Source of the DNA: Microbulbifer sediminum
Lineage (GTDB): Bacteria; Pseudomonadota; Gammaproteobacteria; Pseudomonadales; Cellvibrionaceae
Direction: 5' to 3'
Assembly: GCF_021729035.1 (NCBI RefSeq)
Contig: NZ_JAJSAP010000001.1
Span: 186,001 to 250,000, forward strand
DNA: 64,000 nt
Position numbers and translations under genes: made by a program. Positions 1 to 9,590 of the stretch are shown here, piece by piece. Each line of letters begins with the position of its first letter. The first letter of the stretch is position 1. The notes beneath the pieces were generated by a model. The model had not been told where the DNA came from. It saw only the letters and a list, made by a program, of their open reading frames with translations, and ran no database searches.

Positions 1-60
1 CGCACGGGTAACGTTGCGCCCGATGCGGCCATAGCCATTGATCGCAATTCTGATTTTCAT
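1..60 (-). CDS. gap: Glyceraldehyde-3-phosphate dehydrogenase, N-terminus only (cut by window edge)
   Basis: Only the first 20 codons are present, reading leftwards out of the window. The peptide begins MKIRIAINGYGRIGRN, the classical GAPDH dinucleotide-binding start (GxGRIGR). The family oxidises glyceraldehyde-3-phosphate to 1,3-bisphosphoglycerate with NAD(P)+. The gene lies 76 bases after eda with no terminator between, so it is probably the last visible gene of the pgi-edd-zwf-pgl-eda-gap operon, where it would process the GAP released by KDPG aldolase. Cofactor choice and full length cannot be judged from this fragment. Confidence 0.85.
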   Translation of the reverse strand, partial: MKIRIAINGYGRIGRNVTRA

Positions 61-136
61 ATCCCAAGCCTCGATTATTGAATTTGTTCCTGCGTATCTC
101 ACGGCGGGCTGTCTCGAGTCCCGCCAGCATAATTTG

Positions 137-766
137 TCAGTTGGCCAGCGTCGCAGCCTCACGGGCAAGCCGTGTCACCTCACTCCAGTTCTTGTCTTTC
201 ACCAGCGTCGGTGAGGCCATCCAGGAACCACCGATACAGACCACATTGGCCAGAGCAAGGTAATCCGCCGCATTTGCCGGACCGATGCCACCGGTTGGGC
301 AGAACTGTACCTGGGGAACTGGTCCACCGATGGATTTCAACATCGGCACGCCGCCGGCGGCCTGGGCCGGGAAAAACTTCTGGTAGCGATAGCCGCGCTC
401 ATAGAGACGCATTACCTCAGACGGACTGGCCGCCCCGGGCAACAGGGGTACCGCGTAATCCTCGGCTGCATCCAGCAATTTCTCAGTGGCACCCGGGCTC
501 ACCATAAATGTCGCACCGGCATTCACAGAGCGGCGCAGGTCGTCCGCGTTCAGGACAGTGCCCGTGCCCACATGTGCGTCTGGCAAGTGCCTGGCGATTT
601 CCTCTACAGCCGCCAGCGCGGCCTCTGTGCGCAGGGTCACCTCCAGCACATTCAACCCTCCCTCGACCAGGGCCTGGGCCAGTGGCAATGCCTCTTTCGC
701 GTCGTCGATTACCAGTACCGGCACTACTCCAGCCTGCGCCAGCACCTCTCCTAACTTGTTCTGCAT
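137..766 (-). CDS. eda: KDPG aldolase (2-keto-3-deoxy-6-phosphogluconate aldolase)
   Basis: Cleaves 2-keto-3-deoxy-6-phosphogluconate to pyruvate and glyceraldehyde-3-phosphate, the last step of the Entner-Doudoroff pathway. The 209-residue protein matches the usual length of about 210. Visible hallmarks are the EVTLRT motif with Glu42, the VGTGTVLN strand, the Schiff-base lysine in YQKFFPA (Lys130) and the phosphate-binding PTGGI loop near residue 157. I chose ATG at 766; an in-frame TTG lies one codon upstream. It sits 51 bases after pgl and 76 bases before gap on the same strand, which supports one transcript. Confidence 0.95.
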   Translation of the reverse strand: MQNKLGEVLAQAGVVPVLVIDDAKEALPLAQALVEGGLNVLEVTLRTEAALAAVEEIARHLPDAHVGTGTVLNADDLRRSVNAGATFMVSPGATEKLLDAAEDYAVPLLPGAASPSEVMRLYERGYRYQKFFPAQAAGGVPMLKSIGGPVPQVQFCPTGGIGPANAADYLALANVVCIGGSWMASPTLVKDKNWSEVTRLAREAATLAN

Positions 767-817
767 CAATCAATCCCAGTTATTTTGTGTATCTCAGGTG
801 GCAGGATTTTCTGCCGG

Positions 818-1531
818 TCACGGCGCCCAGTAGACAGTCACCGGCTTCCGTCCCTGGCGAAGGACGCTGCGAATTGGCATCGCCAGTTCATCTGTCCCGA
901 GCAGGGCCTCACGGTAAACTTTCAGCTTCTCGTCGCCGGTGATCAGTAGCTTGATATCCCGCGACTGCAGGATTGCCGACAGACTCAGCGTCATGCGCTC
1001 GGTATGGCTACCGGTAACTTCGCTTTGCTTTGCCGTGATTGCCCGGCAGAGTTGCTCTGCATCCGGATCGAGTGCCTGCTCAAGTCCCTCGGAATGCGGG
1101 AACAGGGAGGCAGTGTGCCCGTCGCTGCCCATACCCAGCAGGCATACATCAAAGGGTCGCGGCAACTCGGCGTAAGCGCGCTCGCAGTCCGATTGGCCCG
1201 CCGCTGCGCTCTGGTGCGCATTTTTCATACCCAGGAAAGGCGCCTCGGCGGCATTGTGTTGCAGCAGGCTCTTCTGGATAAAAGTGTGGTTACTGCCGTT
1301 CTCACCAGGTTCAACCCAGCGCTCATCCACCAGCGCCACATTGATCTGTTTCCAGGGCAACGGTCGCTTCGACAAGGCGCGGTAAACCGCTTCCGGCGAG
1401 CTGCCGCCGGACACCAGGAAAGTCGCCTGGTCATGTTCCTTGATTCCGCGCTGCAGGGCGCTGGCACAATCATTGGCTAGCGCCATCACCAGGCGTTCGC
1501 GATCCGAATAAAACTTTTCTTCTACCATCAT
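818..1531 (-). CDS. pgl: 6-phosphogluconolactonase (SOL/DevB type)
   Basis: Hydrolyses 6-phosphogluconolactone to 6-phosphogluconate in the cytoplasm. The 237-residue protein has the DevB/SOL layout: FLVSGGSSPEAVYRAL near residue 40, the VDERWV motif near 67, and LGMGSDGHTASLFPHS near 132, which are the substrate-binding signatures of this family. Two ATG codons stand in tandem at the start (1531 and 1528). The gene follows zwf by 59 bases and precedes eda by 51 bases. It connects Zwf and Edd in the same operon, as in pseudomonads. Confidence 0.94.
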   Translation of the reverse strand: MMVEEKFYSDRERLVMALANDCASALQRGIKEHDQATFLVSGGSSPEAVYRALSKRPLPWKQINVALVDERWVEPGENGSNHTFIQKSLLQHNAAEAPFLGMKNAHQSAAAGQSDCERAYAELPRPFDVCLLGMGSDGHTASLFPHSEGLEQALDPDAEQLCRAITAKQSEVTGSHTERMTLSLSAILQSRDIKLLITGDEKLKVYREALLGTDELAMPIRSVLRQGRKPVTVYWAP

Positions 1532-1590
1532 GGCTTCTGGCCCCGAGTGGTCTCATTTCAGTTGATTGCTTGTCCGTGCCGGCAAGCCCG

Positions 1591-3051
1591 CTACTGGGCG
1601 TTAAACCAGTGCCGCCCATCTTCCTCCAGCAGTTCGCTGGCGGCCTTGGGGCCCCAGCTACCCGCGCGGTAAAGATGCGGCTGGCTGCCGGTTTCGCGCC
1701 AGTGATCGATGATCGGGTCGACCCAGGCCCAGGCCGCCGCCACTTCCTCGCGGTGGATAAACAGCGCAGAGTTATTCGCCGCCGCATCCAGCATCAGGCG
1801 CTTGTAGGCATCACTTTTGAAGCTGTCATAGGTTTCCGACAGGGACAGGTTGAGTTCCGCTGGCTGCAGCTCCATTTCCAGGCTGTCCATTTTCTTGGAC
1901 ATGAGAACCAGCTTGATGCTCTCTTCCGGTTGCAGGCGGATTACCAGGCGATTCGGAACTACCTGGCCGGCGCTTTCCCCGTAGACACGGTGCGAAACAT
2001 TCTTGTACTGGATCACGATTTCCGCACAGCGCTTTTCCATCCGCTTCCCGGTACGCAGGTAGAACGGAACCCCCGCCCAGCGCCAGTTATCGATATGGGC
2101 GCGGATGGCTACGAATGTTTCCGTGTTACTGGAGGCAGCATCCAGCTCCTCCAGGTAACCGGGTACCAGCTGGGTGCCCAGCCCCCCGGCCACATACTGG
2201 CCACGCACAATATTTTCATCCACTGCTTCCCCGACAAGCGGGCGCAGTGCTTCCAGCACCTTGATTTTTTCCGTGCGGATATTTTTGGAAGACATGCTGT
2301 TGGGAGATTCCATGGCAATCAGGCACAACAGTTGCAGCAGGTGGTTCTGCACCATATCCCGCATGGCCCCGGTTTCCTCGTAAAACCCGGCCCTTCCCTC
2401 AAGCCCTACGGTTTCGGCGATACTGATCTGGATGTGGTCAATGACACTGGCATCCCACAGGTGCTCAAACAGCACATTACTGAATCGCAGTGCCAGCAGG
2501 TTCTGGACCGTTTCCTTACCCAGGTAATGATCGATGCGGAAGATATGGTTTTCAGGGAAGTATTCACCGATCTTGCCGTTGATTTCGGCAGAGGTCTGGG
2601 CGTTGTAACCCAGCGGTTTTTCCACTACCACGCGGGACTGCTCGTGAATCAGTCCCTTGACCGAGAGGTTCTCGCAACACGGTCCGAATACCGCCGGCGG
2701 AATCGCCAGGTAAAACAGCCGCACGCGATCCTGGTCGGAGCCAAGGATATCGCCGAGCTGGTCCCACTTCTCATCGGGCTTGGCAATATCCAGCGCCACC
2801 GCACGCAGCAGGCTGCTGAATGACTCCCACACCGACTCGCTGTACTCGCCGTCCCGCAGATGCGTTTTCAATGCCTCACGGGCCAGGTCCAGATAATTGT
2901 CGACATCCTCCTGGCGACGACACACTGGCAGGATGCGGGAGCCGTCTGCCAGCCCACCCTCCAGGTATGCGCGGTACAGGGCCGGAATCAGCTTGCGTAG
3001 TGCCAGGTCGCCCACGCCGCCAAACAACACCAAGTCAAAAGGCTTATTCAT
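1591..3051 (-). CDS. zwf: Glucose-6-phosphate 1-dehydrogenase
   Basis: Oxidises glucose-6-phosphate to 6-phosphogluconolactone, making NADPH (or NADH). The 486 residues are the normal length. The N-terminal Rossmann loop reads GGVGDLALRKL (11-21), a variant of the usual GxxGDLxxRKL. The active-site signature RIDHYLGKE lies at 172-180, with His175 in the catalytic dyad region. The C-terminal half carries the conserved YLRTGKRM stretch. It is 50 bases downstream of edd and 59 bases upstream of pgl. No gnd (6-phosphogluconate dehydrogenase) is nearby, so carbon flow in this operon is directed to the Entner-Doudoroff branch. Confidence 0.96.
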   Translation of the reverse strand: MNKPFDLVLFGGVGDLALRKLIPALYRAYLEGGLADGSRILPVCRRQEDVDNYLDLAREALKTHLRDGEYSESVWESFSSLLRAVALDIAKPDEKWDQLGDILGSDQDRVRLFYLAIPPAVFGPCCENLSVKGLIHEQSRVVVEKPLGYNAQTSAEINGKIGEYFPENHIFRIDHYLGKETVQNLLALRFSNVLFEHLWDASVIDHIQISIAETVGLEGRAGFYEETGAMRDMVQNHLLQLLCLIAMESPNSMSSKNIRTEKIKVLEALRPLVGEAVDENIVRGQYVAGGLGTQLVPGYLEELDAASSNTETFVAIRAHIDNWRWAGVPFYLRTGKRMEKRCAEIVIQYKNVSHRVYGESAGQVVPNRLVIRLQPEESIKLVLMSKKMDSLEMELQPAELNLSLSETYDSFKSDAYKRLMLDAAANNSALFIHREEVAAAWAWVDPIIDHWRETGSQPHLYRAGSWGPKAASELLEEDGRHWFNAQ

Positions 3052-3101
3052 ATCTCTTGCTCTGCCATCCTGTAAGAGTTAGGTCTCCGCGCCGGAACCG
3101 G

Positions 3102-4919
3102 TTAATAGAGCACGCTCGCGCCACTTTCAGCGCCACTGGCGAGCGCCCGGAGGTTGGAAAAGAGCTCGCGCCCCATCCCGCGGCCGTTGGCACTCAGGTC
3201 ATGCTCCGCCGGTTCACGGGCTTCCAGTTCGGCATCATCTACATGCACGCGCAGCACTCCCGCCTCCGAATCGAGTTCGATGATGTCGCCGTCGCGGATC
3301 TTGGCGATGTTGCCGCCGTCGGCAGCCTCCGGGGACATGTGAATCGCTGCCGGAACCTTGCCGGAAGCTCCCGACATGCGACCGTCTGTGACCAGGGCCA
3401 CTTTGAAGCCGCGATCCTGCAGCACTCCGAGCGTGGGGGTCAGTTTGTGCAGCTCGGGCATACCATTGGCCTGCGGGCCCTGGAAGCGAACAACTGCCAC
3501 AAAGTCCTTTTCCAGCTCGCCGGCCTTGAATCGCTCCAACAACTCGTCCTGGCCATTCATGACAATCGCCGGAGCCTTCACTTTCAGCTGGTCGTTCTTG
3601 AGCGCAGATACCTTGATCACGCTGCGGCCGATGTTGCCCTCGAGCAGCTGCAGGCCACCATGCTGGGAAAAGGGATCGCTGACCGGGCGGATAATGTCCG
3701 GGTTGCCGGTCTCCTCGACCGTGGGACGCCAGACCAAACCGGACTTGTCATCGTTGAGGAAGGGGTCGTGGCAATAGGGTTTCAGTCCCGAGTTGCCCAG
3801 CACCGTGTGCACGTCATCGTGCAACAGCCCGGCACTGAGCAACTCACGAATCAGGAACTGCATCCCGCCGGCGGCAGCAAAGTGGTTGATGTCGGCCACA
3901 CCGTTCGGGTAGACGTGACACATCAGCGGTACAACATCCGACAACTCGGCCATATCCTGCCAGGTAATCTGGATACCGGCGGCACGCGCCATCGCTACCA
4001 GGTGCAGCGTGTGGTTGGTGGAGCCACCTGTAGCCAGCAGGCCAACGATACCGTTGACGAAGGTTTTCTCGGTGAGGATTTTTGCAATCGGGGTATGCTG
4101 GCTGGGCTCGGTGATGTTGACCAGCTGCTTGACGGCCGCGTCGTTCAGCGCGTTGCGCAGTTCCGTGCCCGGGTTGACAAAGGAACTGCCGGGTAACTGC
4201 AACCCCATGATCTCCACCAGCATCTGGTTGCTGTTGGCCGTACCGTAGAAAGTACAGGTGCCCGGGCTATGGTATGAGGCGCTCTCGGCTGCCAGTAGTT
4301 CCTCCCGCCCTACTTTGCCTTCCGCATACAGCTGGCGCACACGGGCTTTTTCCGGGTTGGGAAGGCCGGATGGCATGGGTCCGGCCGGGACAAATATCGC
4401 CGGCAGGTGGCCAAAGGCCAGCGCACCAATCACCAGTCCCGGAACGATCTTGTCACAGATCCCCAGGAACATGCTGCCCTCAAACACATCGTGAGACAGG
4501 GAGATGGCCGTAGCCATGGCAATGACATCTCGGGAAAACAGGCTCAGTTCCATCCCGGTGCGGCCCTGGGTAACCCCGTCGCACATGGCCGGCACGCCAC
4601 CGGCAACCTGCGCAGTGGCGCCATTGCGCGCGGCGGCTTTTTTCAGGAGATCTGGATAGGCACCATAGGGCTGGTGGGCCGAGAGCATGTCGTTGTATGC
4701 GTTGACGATCGCCAGGTTCGGCCCACGACCGGAGGCAATCAGGTTCTTCTCTTCCTGGCTGGAAGCCGCAATCGCGTGCGCCAGGTTACCGCATGACAGA
4801 TGACTGGCAGCGCGCCCCTCGATATGTGACTTCTCGACCTGCGCCAGGTATTCCGCACGGGTTTGCTCGCTGCGCTCGATAATCCGTTCGGTAACCGCTT
4901 GAACCTTGCTGTGTACCAT
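3102..4919 (-). CDS. edd: 6-phosphogluconate dehydratase
   Basis: Dehydrates 6-phosphogluconate to KDPG, the committing step of the Entner-Doudoroff pathway. The 605 residues equal the E. coli Edd length, and the protein belongs to the IlvD/EDD family that carries an iron-sulphur cluster. Family signatures are visible: [12 protein letters not shown] with a cluster-ligand cysteine, CDKIVPG, the [14 protein letters not shown] stretch with another cysteine, and [17 protein letters not shown] near the C-terminus. It starts 23 bases after the pgi stop and is therefore the second gene of the operon. Confidence 0.96.
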   Translation of the reverse strand: MVHSKVQAVTERIIERSEQTRAEYLAQVEKSHIEGRAASHLSCGNLAHAIAASSQEEKNLIASGRGPNLAIVNAYNDMLSAHQPYGAYPDLLKKAAARNGATAQVAGGVPAMCDGVTQGRTGMELSLFSRDVIAMATAISLSHDVFEGSMFLGICDKIVPGLVIGALAFGHLPAIFVPAGPMPSGLPNPEKARVRQLYAEGKVGREELLAAESASYHSPGTCTFYGTANSNQMLVEIMGLQLPGSSFVNPGTELRNALNDAAVKQLVNITEPSQHTPIAKILTEKTFVNGIVGLLATGGSTNHTLHLVAMARAAGIQITWQDMAELSDVVPLMCHVYPNGVADINHFAAAGGMQFLIRELLSAGLLHDDVHTVLGNSGLKPYCHDPFLNDDKSGLVWRPTVEETGNPDIIRPVSDPFSQHGGLQLLEGNIGRSVIKVSALKNDQLKVKAPAIVMNGQDELLERFKAGELEKDFVAVVRFQGPQANGMPELHKLTPTLGVLQDRGFKVALVTDGRMSGASGKVPAAIHMSPEAADGGNIAKIRDGDIIELDSEAGVLRVHVDDAELEAREPAEHDLSANGRGMGRELFSNLRALASGAESGASVLY

Positions 4920-4942
4920 AAACTTTCTGCTCTATTGTGTAT

Positions 4943-6604
4943 TTATCCGGCAACCTTGAGGGTTTCCCCCGGGTTCTTCCGCCGGTAGTACTCGATCAGG
5001 CGCGCGGTCGAACCGTCCTCGCCCGCCAGGTCGCCACTTCGCAACTTTGGTTGTAGTGCCGATGCAAGGCCTTTACCCAGTTCCACGCCCCACTGATCAA
5101 AAGAATAAATTTGCAGGATTGCACCCTGGCAAAATATCTTGTGCTCATATAGCGCAATCAGGGCCCCCACCGATTGCGGATCCAGCCCCCGCAACAGAAT
5201 GGTGTTGCTGGGTCGATTGCCCCGGTGCACCTTGAATGGCACCAGTTCTTCTACCCGCTCCGCCGGAAGCCCACTATTTCTGAGCTCCGCGGCAACACGC
5301 TCACGGCTTACACCGCTCATCAGCGCCTGGCTCTGTGCCAACAGGTTCGCCAGGAGAATCTCGTGATGCGTTTCGAGACCGTGCCCTGGCCGGACACTGC
5401 CGATGAAGTCCGCGGGAACCACTTCCGGGCTCTGGTGAAGGTACTGGTAAAAAGCGTGCTGGCCGTTAATGCCCAGCTGCCCCCATATTAGGGGGCCGGT
5501 AGCGTACGCTGCCTCCTCCCCCGCTCTGGTAGTAGATTTACCGTTACTCTCCATTTCCGCCTGCTGCAGGTACGCCGGCAACATGTGCAGTGCCTGCTCG
5601 TAGGGCAGCACAGCCAGGGCGGGCCACCCCATAAAGGTGCAGTTCCAGAGGCTCATCAACGCCAGCAGCACCGGGGCATTCTCCGCCAGCGGTACTTCCC
5701 GGAAATGCCGGTCCATACTGGCGGCGCCATCCAGCAGTGCGCGGAAGCCCCCGAAACCGATGGCAATCGCCACCGGCAGACCAATGGCGGACCAGAGCGA
5801 AAAACGCCCACCGACCCAGTCCCAGAAGCGGAAAGTAAACCGGTCGGCAATACCGAGTTCCTGTGCCCGTTCCGGGTTCGCTGTCACCGCCGCGAAATGG
5901 CGCTGCAGCAGCTCAGCCTCCGGCGCCAGATCCCCGAGCCATGCCAGCGCACTGCGGGCATTGGTCAGGGTCTCGATGGTGGTGAAAGTTTTAGACGACA
6001 CGAGGAAGAGCGTGCTTTCCGGCCGCAACCCCTCCAGCGTGTTCTGCAGCTGGGCACCATCCACGTTGGAAACGAAGTGGACCCGGACACCGCCCTGCCA
6101 ATATGGCCTGAGCGCTTCCACCGCCATCTGCGGCCCCAGGTGCGAGCCCCCCACCCCGAGATTCACCACATCGGTAATAGGGGAGCCATCGCATCCGCGA
6201 ATGCCGCCATTATGTAGTAAATTTACAAACTCTTTCAAGCGCTCCAGCTCAACCTCAACCTGCCTGCTCACAATTTGACCAGCACTGGTGACAGACTCAC
6301 CTACAGAACCCCGCAGGGCAGCGTGCAGAACCGGGCGACCCTCGGTGCGGTTGATACACTCCCCCTGGAACATAGCCTCCCGCCAGCCCTCCAGGTCTGT
6401 CTCCCGCGCAAGCTCCAGCAGTGCCTGCAACACCTGCTCATCAATGAAGTTCTTGGAATAATCCATTAGAAAGTAAGGTGTCTCGAGCGAGTAGCGCTCG
6501 GCGCGCTTGGGATCCTCCGCAAACATCTGCGCCAACTTCCGGCTTCGCATCCCCCCGGCAAGATCCTGTAATTTCTTCCAGACCGGCAAGGCCGTGATAT
6601 CCAT
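4943..6604 (-). CDS. pgi: Glucose-6-phosphate isomerase
   Basis: Interconverts fructose-6-phosphate and glucose-6-phosphate. From the ATG at 6604 the protein has 553 residues (E. coli 549). An AAGGGG ribosome-binding site lies just upstream; an open frame extends 41 codons further but looks untranslated. Signatures include VGGSHLGPQM, SSKTFTT, the DWVGGRFSLWSAIGLP block and GVELGKGLA near the C-terminus. As first gene of the ED operon it can return fructose-6-phosphate made from GlcNAc (nag operon next door) to glucose-6-phosphate for Zwf. A LacI-type operator lies about 107 bases upstream. Confidence 0.96.
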   Translation of the reverse strand: MDITALPVWKKLQDLAGGMRSRKLAQMFAEDPKRAERYSLETPYFLMDYSKNFIDEQVLQALLELARETDLEGWREAMFQGECINRTEGRPVLHAALRGSVGESVTSAGQIVSRQVEVELERLKEFVNLLHNGGIRGCDGSPITDVVNLGVGGSHLGPQMAVEALRPYWQGGVRVHFVSNVDGAQLQNTLEGLRPESTLFLVSSKTFTTIETLTNARSALAWLGDLAPEAELLQRHFAAVTANPERAQELGIADRFTFRFWDWVGGRFSLWSAIGLPVAIAIGFGGFRALLDGAASMDRHFREVPLAENAPVLLALMSLWNCTFMGWPALAVLPYEQALHMLPAYLQQAEMESNGKSTTRAGEEAAYATGPLIWGQLGINGQHAFYQYLHQSPEVVPADFIGSVRPGHGLETHHEILLANLLAQSQALMSGVSRERVAAELRNSGLPAERVEELVPFKVHRGNRPSNTILLRGLDPQSVGALIALYEHKIFCQGAILQIYSFDQWGVELGKGLASALQPKLRSGDLAGEDGSTARLIEYYRRKNPGETLKVAG

Positions 6605-6710
6605 AATGATCCCCTTATTGATTGTTACCTGCCCCGACTCCGGGTGCAGGATTTTCGCCTTTCCTGCGTTGCGGCGGGCCAACCCACACCAACGGACAGC
6701 CAGTGAAAAC

Positions 6711-6731
6711 AATGACAACGCTGTCATATTA
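6711..6731 (-). promoter_or_regulatory. LacI-type operator overlapping a -10 element upstream of pgi
   Basis: The core ATGACAACGCTGTCAT (6712-6727) is a 16-base palindrome with one mismatched pair and a central CG, the usual form of LacI/GalR-family operators. On the minus strand a TAATAT -10-like hexamer (6726-6731) overlaps its edge, so a bound repressor would cover the start of transcription of the pgi-edd-zwf-pgl-eda operon. Almost the same sequence occurs at 12891-12910 upstream of nagK. The 366-base gap between pgi and the divergent LacI gene shows no other feature. A clear -35 box is not visible. Confidence 0.7.
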
Positions 6732-6970
6732 TCGAAAAGTCATGCGCTCCGACAGGCGACAGGCGCCTTTTTTGTAGTATTACTTCACAAACCCGGCTTC
6801 ACACCTGCCCCAGGCCTGTTCTCGATGCCCGCCGGGCACTCACCACGGCCATGCGCGACGGGCGCGAAGCACCCGGGAATTGCTGGTAGACTGGGGGACT
6901 GCGCCGCCCAAGGGGGATGGCCCCGGAATGGAAGTCCCTCACATCGGGACCAAGGACAAGACCGCCGCCA

Positions 6971-8020
6971 ATGAAAGTTACCATCAATGATGTCGCCGCC
7001 CGCGCCGGCGTATCCATAAAAACGGTTTCGCGCGTGATCAACAACGAGCCTTCGGTACGCCCCGCCACGAGAAAGAAAGTGCAGGAGGCAGTGGAGGCAC
7101 TGCACTACCAGCCCAACCTGGCGGCGCGCAACCTCGCCGGTTCACGGGCCTATACCATTGGCCTGATCTACGACAACCCCAACGCCTATTACGTCATCAA
7201 CATGCAGAACGGCATCCTGGATGCGTGCAAGGCACGGGGATACGAGCTGCTGATCCATCCCAGCAATTCAAAGTCCGAGTCGGTGCACCAGGAACTGGAA
7301 GACCTGGTCCTGCACTCGAAAGTGGCCGGCCTGGTACTCACCCCGCCATTTTCGGAGACCAAGTCGGTCATCGACACCCTCAAGCGGCTCAATGTCGACT
7401 ACGTACGCATCGTCTCCAAGACCGCCGACCTCGAGGACGTTGAGGACTGCATTCAGGTGGACGACACTGCAGCGGCTTTTGACCTGACGCAACATCTCCT
7501 GCAACTGGGCCACAAGCGTATCGGCTTCCTGTGTGGAGGGGAGGAGCATGTCTCCACCTACGGCCGGCGCGAGGGGTATCGGCAGGCCCTGGAGCAGGCA
7601 GGCATCCCCGTCGAGGAAGACCTGGTCCTGAAAGGGGAATACTCCTTCGACTCCGGTGTACAGGGGGCCAAGAAGCTGCTGAGCCTGGACAAGCCGCCCA
7701 CCGCCATCTTTGCCAGTAACGACGAAATGGCGGCTGGTGCGCTGTTTGCTGCGCGGTTGATGAACATCGACATTCCCGGGCAGCTCTCCATCGTTGGCTT
7801 CGAGGACAGCCCGTTCTCGCGCCAGACCTGGCCCAAGCTCACCACCGCACACCAGCCCAACAACGAAATCGCCAAGTGCGCGGCCGCCCTGGTGTTAAGC
7901 AAGGCCCGGGGCCATACCGCCACCGAAAGCGGCTCTGCCAGCAAAGAGGCGGGCATCAAGCGGGAGTTCATACCGGAGCTGGTGGTTCGCGATTCCAGCG
8001 GCCCCGCCCCCACGGAGTAA
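6971..8020 (+). CDS. LacI-family transcriptional regulator (probable NagR-like regulator of nag and ED operons)
   Basis: A 349-residue DNA-binding repressor. Residues 1-60 form the LacI helix-turn-helix and hinge: VTINDVAARAGVSIKTVSRV, then RPATRKKVQEAVEALHYQPN and NLAARNLAG with the hinge helix. The rest is the periplasmic-binding-protein-like effector domain, including CIQVDDTAAA, LGHKRIGFL, and AIFASNDEMAAG. I start at ATG 6971 because the HTH begins there; longer reading upstream has no family match. It is divergent from the ED operon and convergent with the nag operon. Both operons carry matching central-CG palindromes, so a GlcNAc-derived effector and control of both is a reasonable inference. 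Confidence 0.93.
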   Translation: MKVTINDVAARAGVSIKTVSRVINNEPSVRPATRKKVQEAVEALHYQPNLAARNLAGSRAYTIGLIYDNPNAYYVINMQNGILDACKARGYELLIHPSNSKSESVHQELEDLVLHSKVAGLVLTPPFSETKSVIDTLKRLNVDYVRIVSKTADLEDVEDCIQVDDTAAAFDLTQHLLQLGHKRIGFLCGGEEHVSTYGRREGYRQALEQAGIPVEEDLVLKGEYSFDSGVQGAKKLLSLDKPPTAIFASNDEMAAGALFAARLMNIDIPGQLSIVGFEDSPFSRQTWPKLTTAHQPNNEIAKCAAALVLSKARGHTATESGSASKEAGIKREFIPELVVRDSSGPAPTE

Positions 8021-8034
8021 ATGCCATTTCCCAT

Positions 8035-8055
8035 GGCGCCGGGCGGCCCGGCGCC
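8035..8055 (+). terminator. GC hairpin without U-tract after the lacI-type gene
   Basis: GGCGCCGGG and CCCGGCGCC form a perfect 9-base stem with a CGG loop, 14 bases after the stop codon of the LacI-family gene. No T-run follows on either strand, so it is either a U-less terminator or an RNA-stabilising end. Confidence 0.4.
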
Positions 8056-8159
8056 ACCCCAAGCTCATTTAGCCCGCCCCGGCCTTGCGCCCTTAAGTTC
8101 CCCCCCCTTGCCCGCCCCGCTGCCCCCTGTTTGCGCACGCAGACATAACCGGCACGTAC

Positions 8160-8182
8160 AAAAAAGCCCTCACAGGGAGGGC
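8160..8182 (-). terminator. Rho-independent terminator of the nag operon
   Basis: Read on the minus strand, GCCCTC (8182-8177) pairs with GAGGGC (8171-8166) around a five-base loop, followed by a run of six T (8165-8160). It lies 55 bases after the nagP stop codon and ends the nagK-nagB-nagA-nagP transcript. Confidence 0.8.
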
Positions 8183-8237
8183 CAAGTCACGAGAACCAAA
8201 GGTTACAACGATGAGAAAACAAACTGATTGACGAGGG

Positions 8238-9554
8238 TCAGCTCCAGCTGCGCATCCTGTGCCCTTTCAGGGCATAGAAAAGGATAAACAGGTAGCAGGG
8301 CAGGGCCACCCAGTAGCCCACCTGGGTATTGTCAGCAAAGTGGGCCACCTTGCCGAATACCAGCGGGACAATCGCACCACCGGCGATACCCATGATAAGC
8401 AGCGCGGAGCCCTGGGCGGTGAAGCGGCCCAACCCCTCCAGCGCCAGCGGCCAGATCGCGGGCCAGCAAAGGGCATGCGCAAGGCCCATCAGGGCGACAA
8501 ACGTCACGGTGTCCGGCACCACGGGGATACCCGACCAGCCCCACAACACACTGGCGATCGCTGTACTCTCCGATGAACCGGACAGCACTCCGATAACACA
8601 CAGGCTGCCCGCAACCGCGGAGCCCAACAACGCCTGCTGCTGGCTGATATAACGCGGGATACCGACCACACCGATGAGGTAACCGATTACCATGAAGACC
8701 ATGGTGTAGGAGGTCAGGGATGCATAATTCGCCAGCCCCAGGCGTTCGCCGTAGAGGCCAATGGTATCCCCGGCAATCACCTCCACCCCGACATAGGTGA
8801 ACAGTGCCAGCGCCCCCAACACCACCTGGGGAAACTGCAGGATGCCGGATTTCGTCTCGCTGTCCTTACTTTCCTCTTCCTCGATATCCGGCAGCCCGGA
8901 AAATTTCACCAGGGCCACCAGCAGGAACAGCAGGACCGCCATATACACGTAGGGCATGACCAGGCGGCCAGAAACCTCTTCCAGGCGCGCGACACGCTCC
9001 ACCTCACCGAGCCGGGAGATCGACTCGGTATTGAAATCGACGAGGCCAGAGAGCACCAGTGCGGTAAACACGATCGGTGCCAGGACGCCGGCGCCCTTGT
9101 TGATAATGCCCATTATCGCGATACGCGTTGCGGCACTTTCTGGCGGGCCCACCTTGACTACATAGGGATTGGAGGCGGTCTGCAAAATCGTCAGGCCCGC
9201 ACCCAGGCCAAACAGGGCCAACAGGAATATGGGGTAGCTACCCGTCTGCGCAGCCGGGATAAAAACCAGTGCAGCCACCCCCATGATTGCCAGCCCGATC
9301 GCCATGCCGTCGCGGTAACCGGTCTTGCGCAGGATATAGGACATGGGCAGGGCCATGACGGTGTAGGCGATATAAAACGCGAAGGTAACGAACAGCGCCT
9401 GGAACTCATTCAGGTCGCACAACACCTTGAGAAACGGGATCAGCGAGCCATTCAGCCAGGTCACAAAACCGAAAATAAAAAACAGCATACCGATGATTGC
9501 CATTGGCAAGAGGCTGCTGCGGGGTTCGTTCTGACTCAGAACTGCAGTTTCCAT
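8238..9554 (-). CDS. nagP: N-acetylglucosamine permease, MFS FucP-like family
   Basis: A 438-residue inner-membrane sugar transporter with about 12 hydrophobic helices. The FGFVTWLNGSLIPFL stretch and the GLGAGLTILQTASNPYV segment are typical of the fucose/glucose/galactose:H+ symporter family, which includes the NagP permeases of marine gammaproteobacteria. The start is ATG 9554, because AAAGGTG lies 8 bases upstream; a GTG at 9563 would overlap that site. It is the last gene of the nag operon (36 bases after nagA) and is followed by a strong terminator. The GlcNAc specificity is inferred from its neighbours nagA, nagB-II and nagK. Confidence 0.9.
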   Translation of the reverse strand: METAVLSQNEPRSSLLPMAIIGMLFFIFGFVTWLNGSLIPFLKVLCDLNEFQALFVTFAFYIAYTVMALPMSYILRKTGYRDGMAIGLAIMGVAALVFIPAAQTGSYPIFLLALFGLGAGLTILQTASNPYVVKVGPPESAATRIAIMGIINKGAGVLAPIVFTALVLSGLVDFNTESISRLGEVERVARLEEVSGRLVMPYVYMAVLLFLLVALVKFSGLPDIEEEESKDSETKSGILQFPQVVLGALALFTYVGVEVIAGDTIGLYGERLGLANYASLTSYTMVFMVIGYLIGVVGIPRYISQQQALLGSAVAGSLCVIGVLSGSSESTAIASVLWGWSGIPVVPDTVTFVALMGLAHALCWPAIWPLALEGLGRFTAQGSALLIMGIAGGAIVPLVFGKVAHFADNTQVGYWVALPCYLFILFYALKGHRMRSWS

Positions 9555-9590
9555 AGGGAGCACCTTTTATCGTTATAATTGCCCGTCTGT

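Noticed and set aside
1570-2823. A 417-codon plus-strand frame opposite zwf
   Set aside because: Antisense shadow of zwf; no motifs, no good start site.
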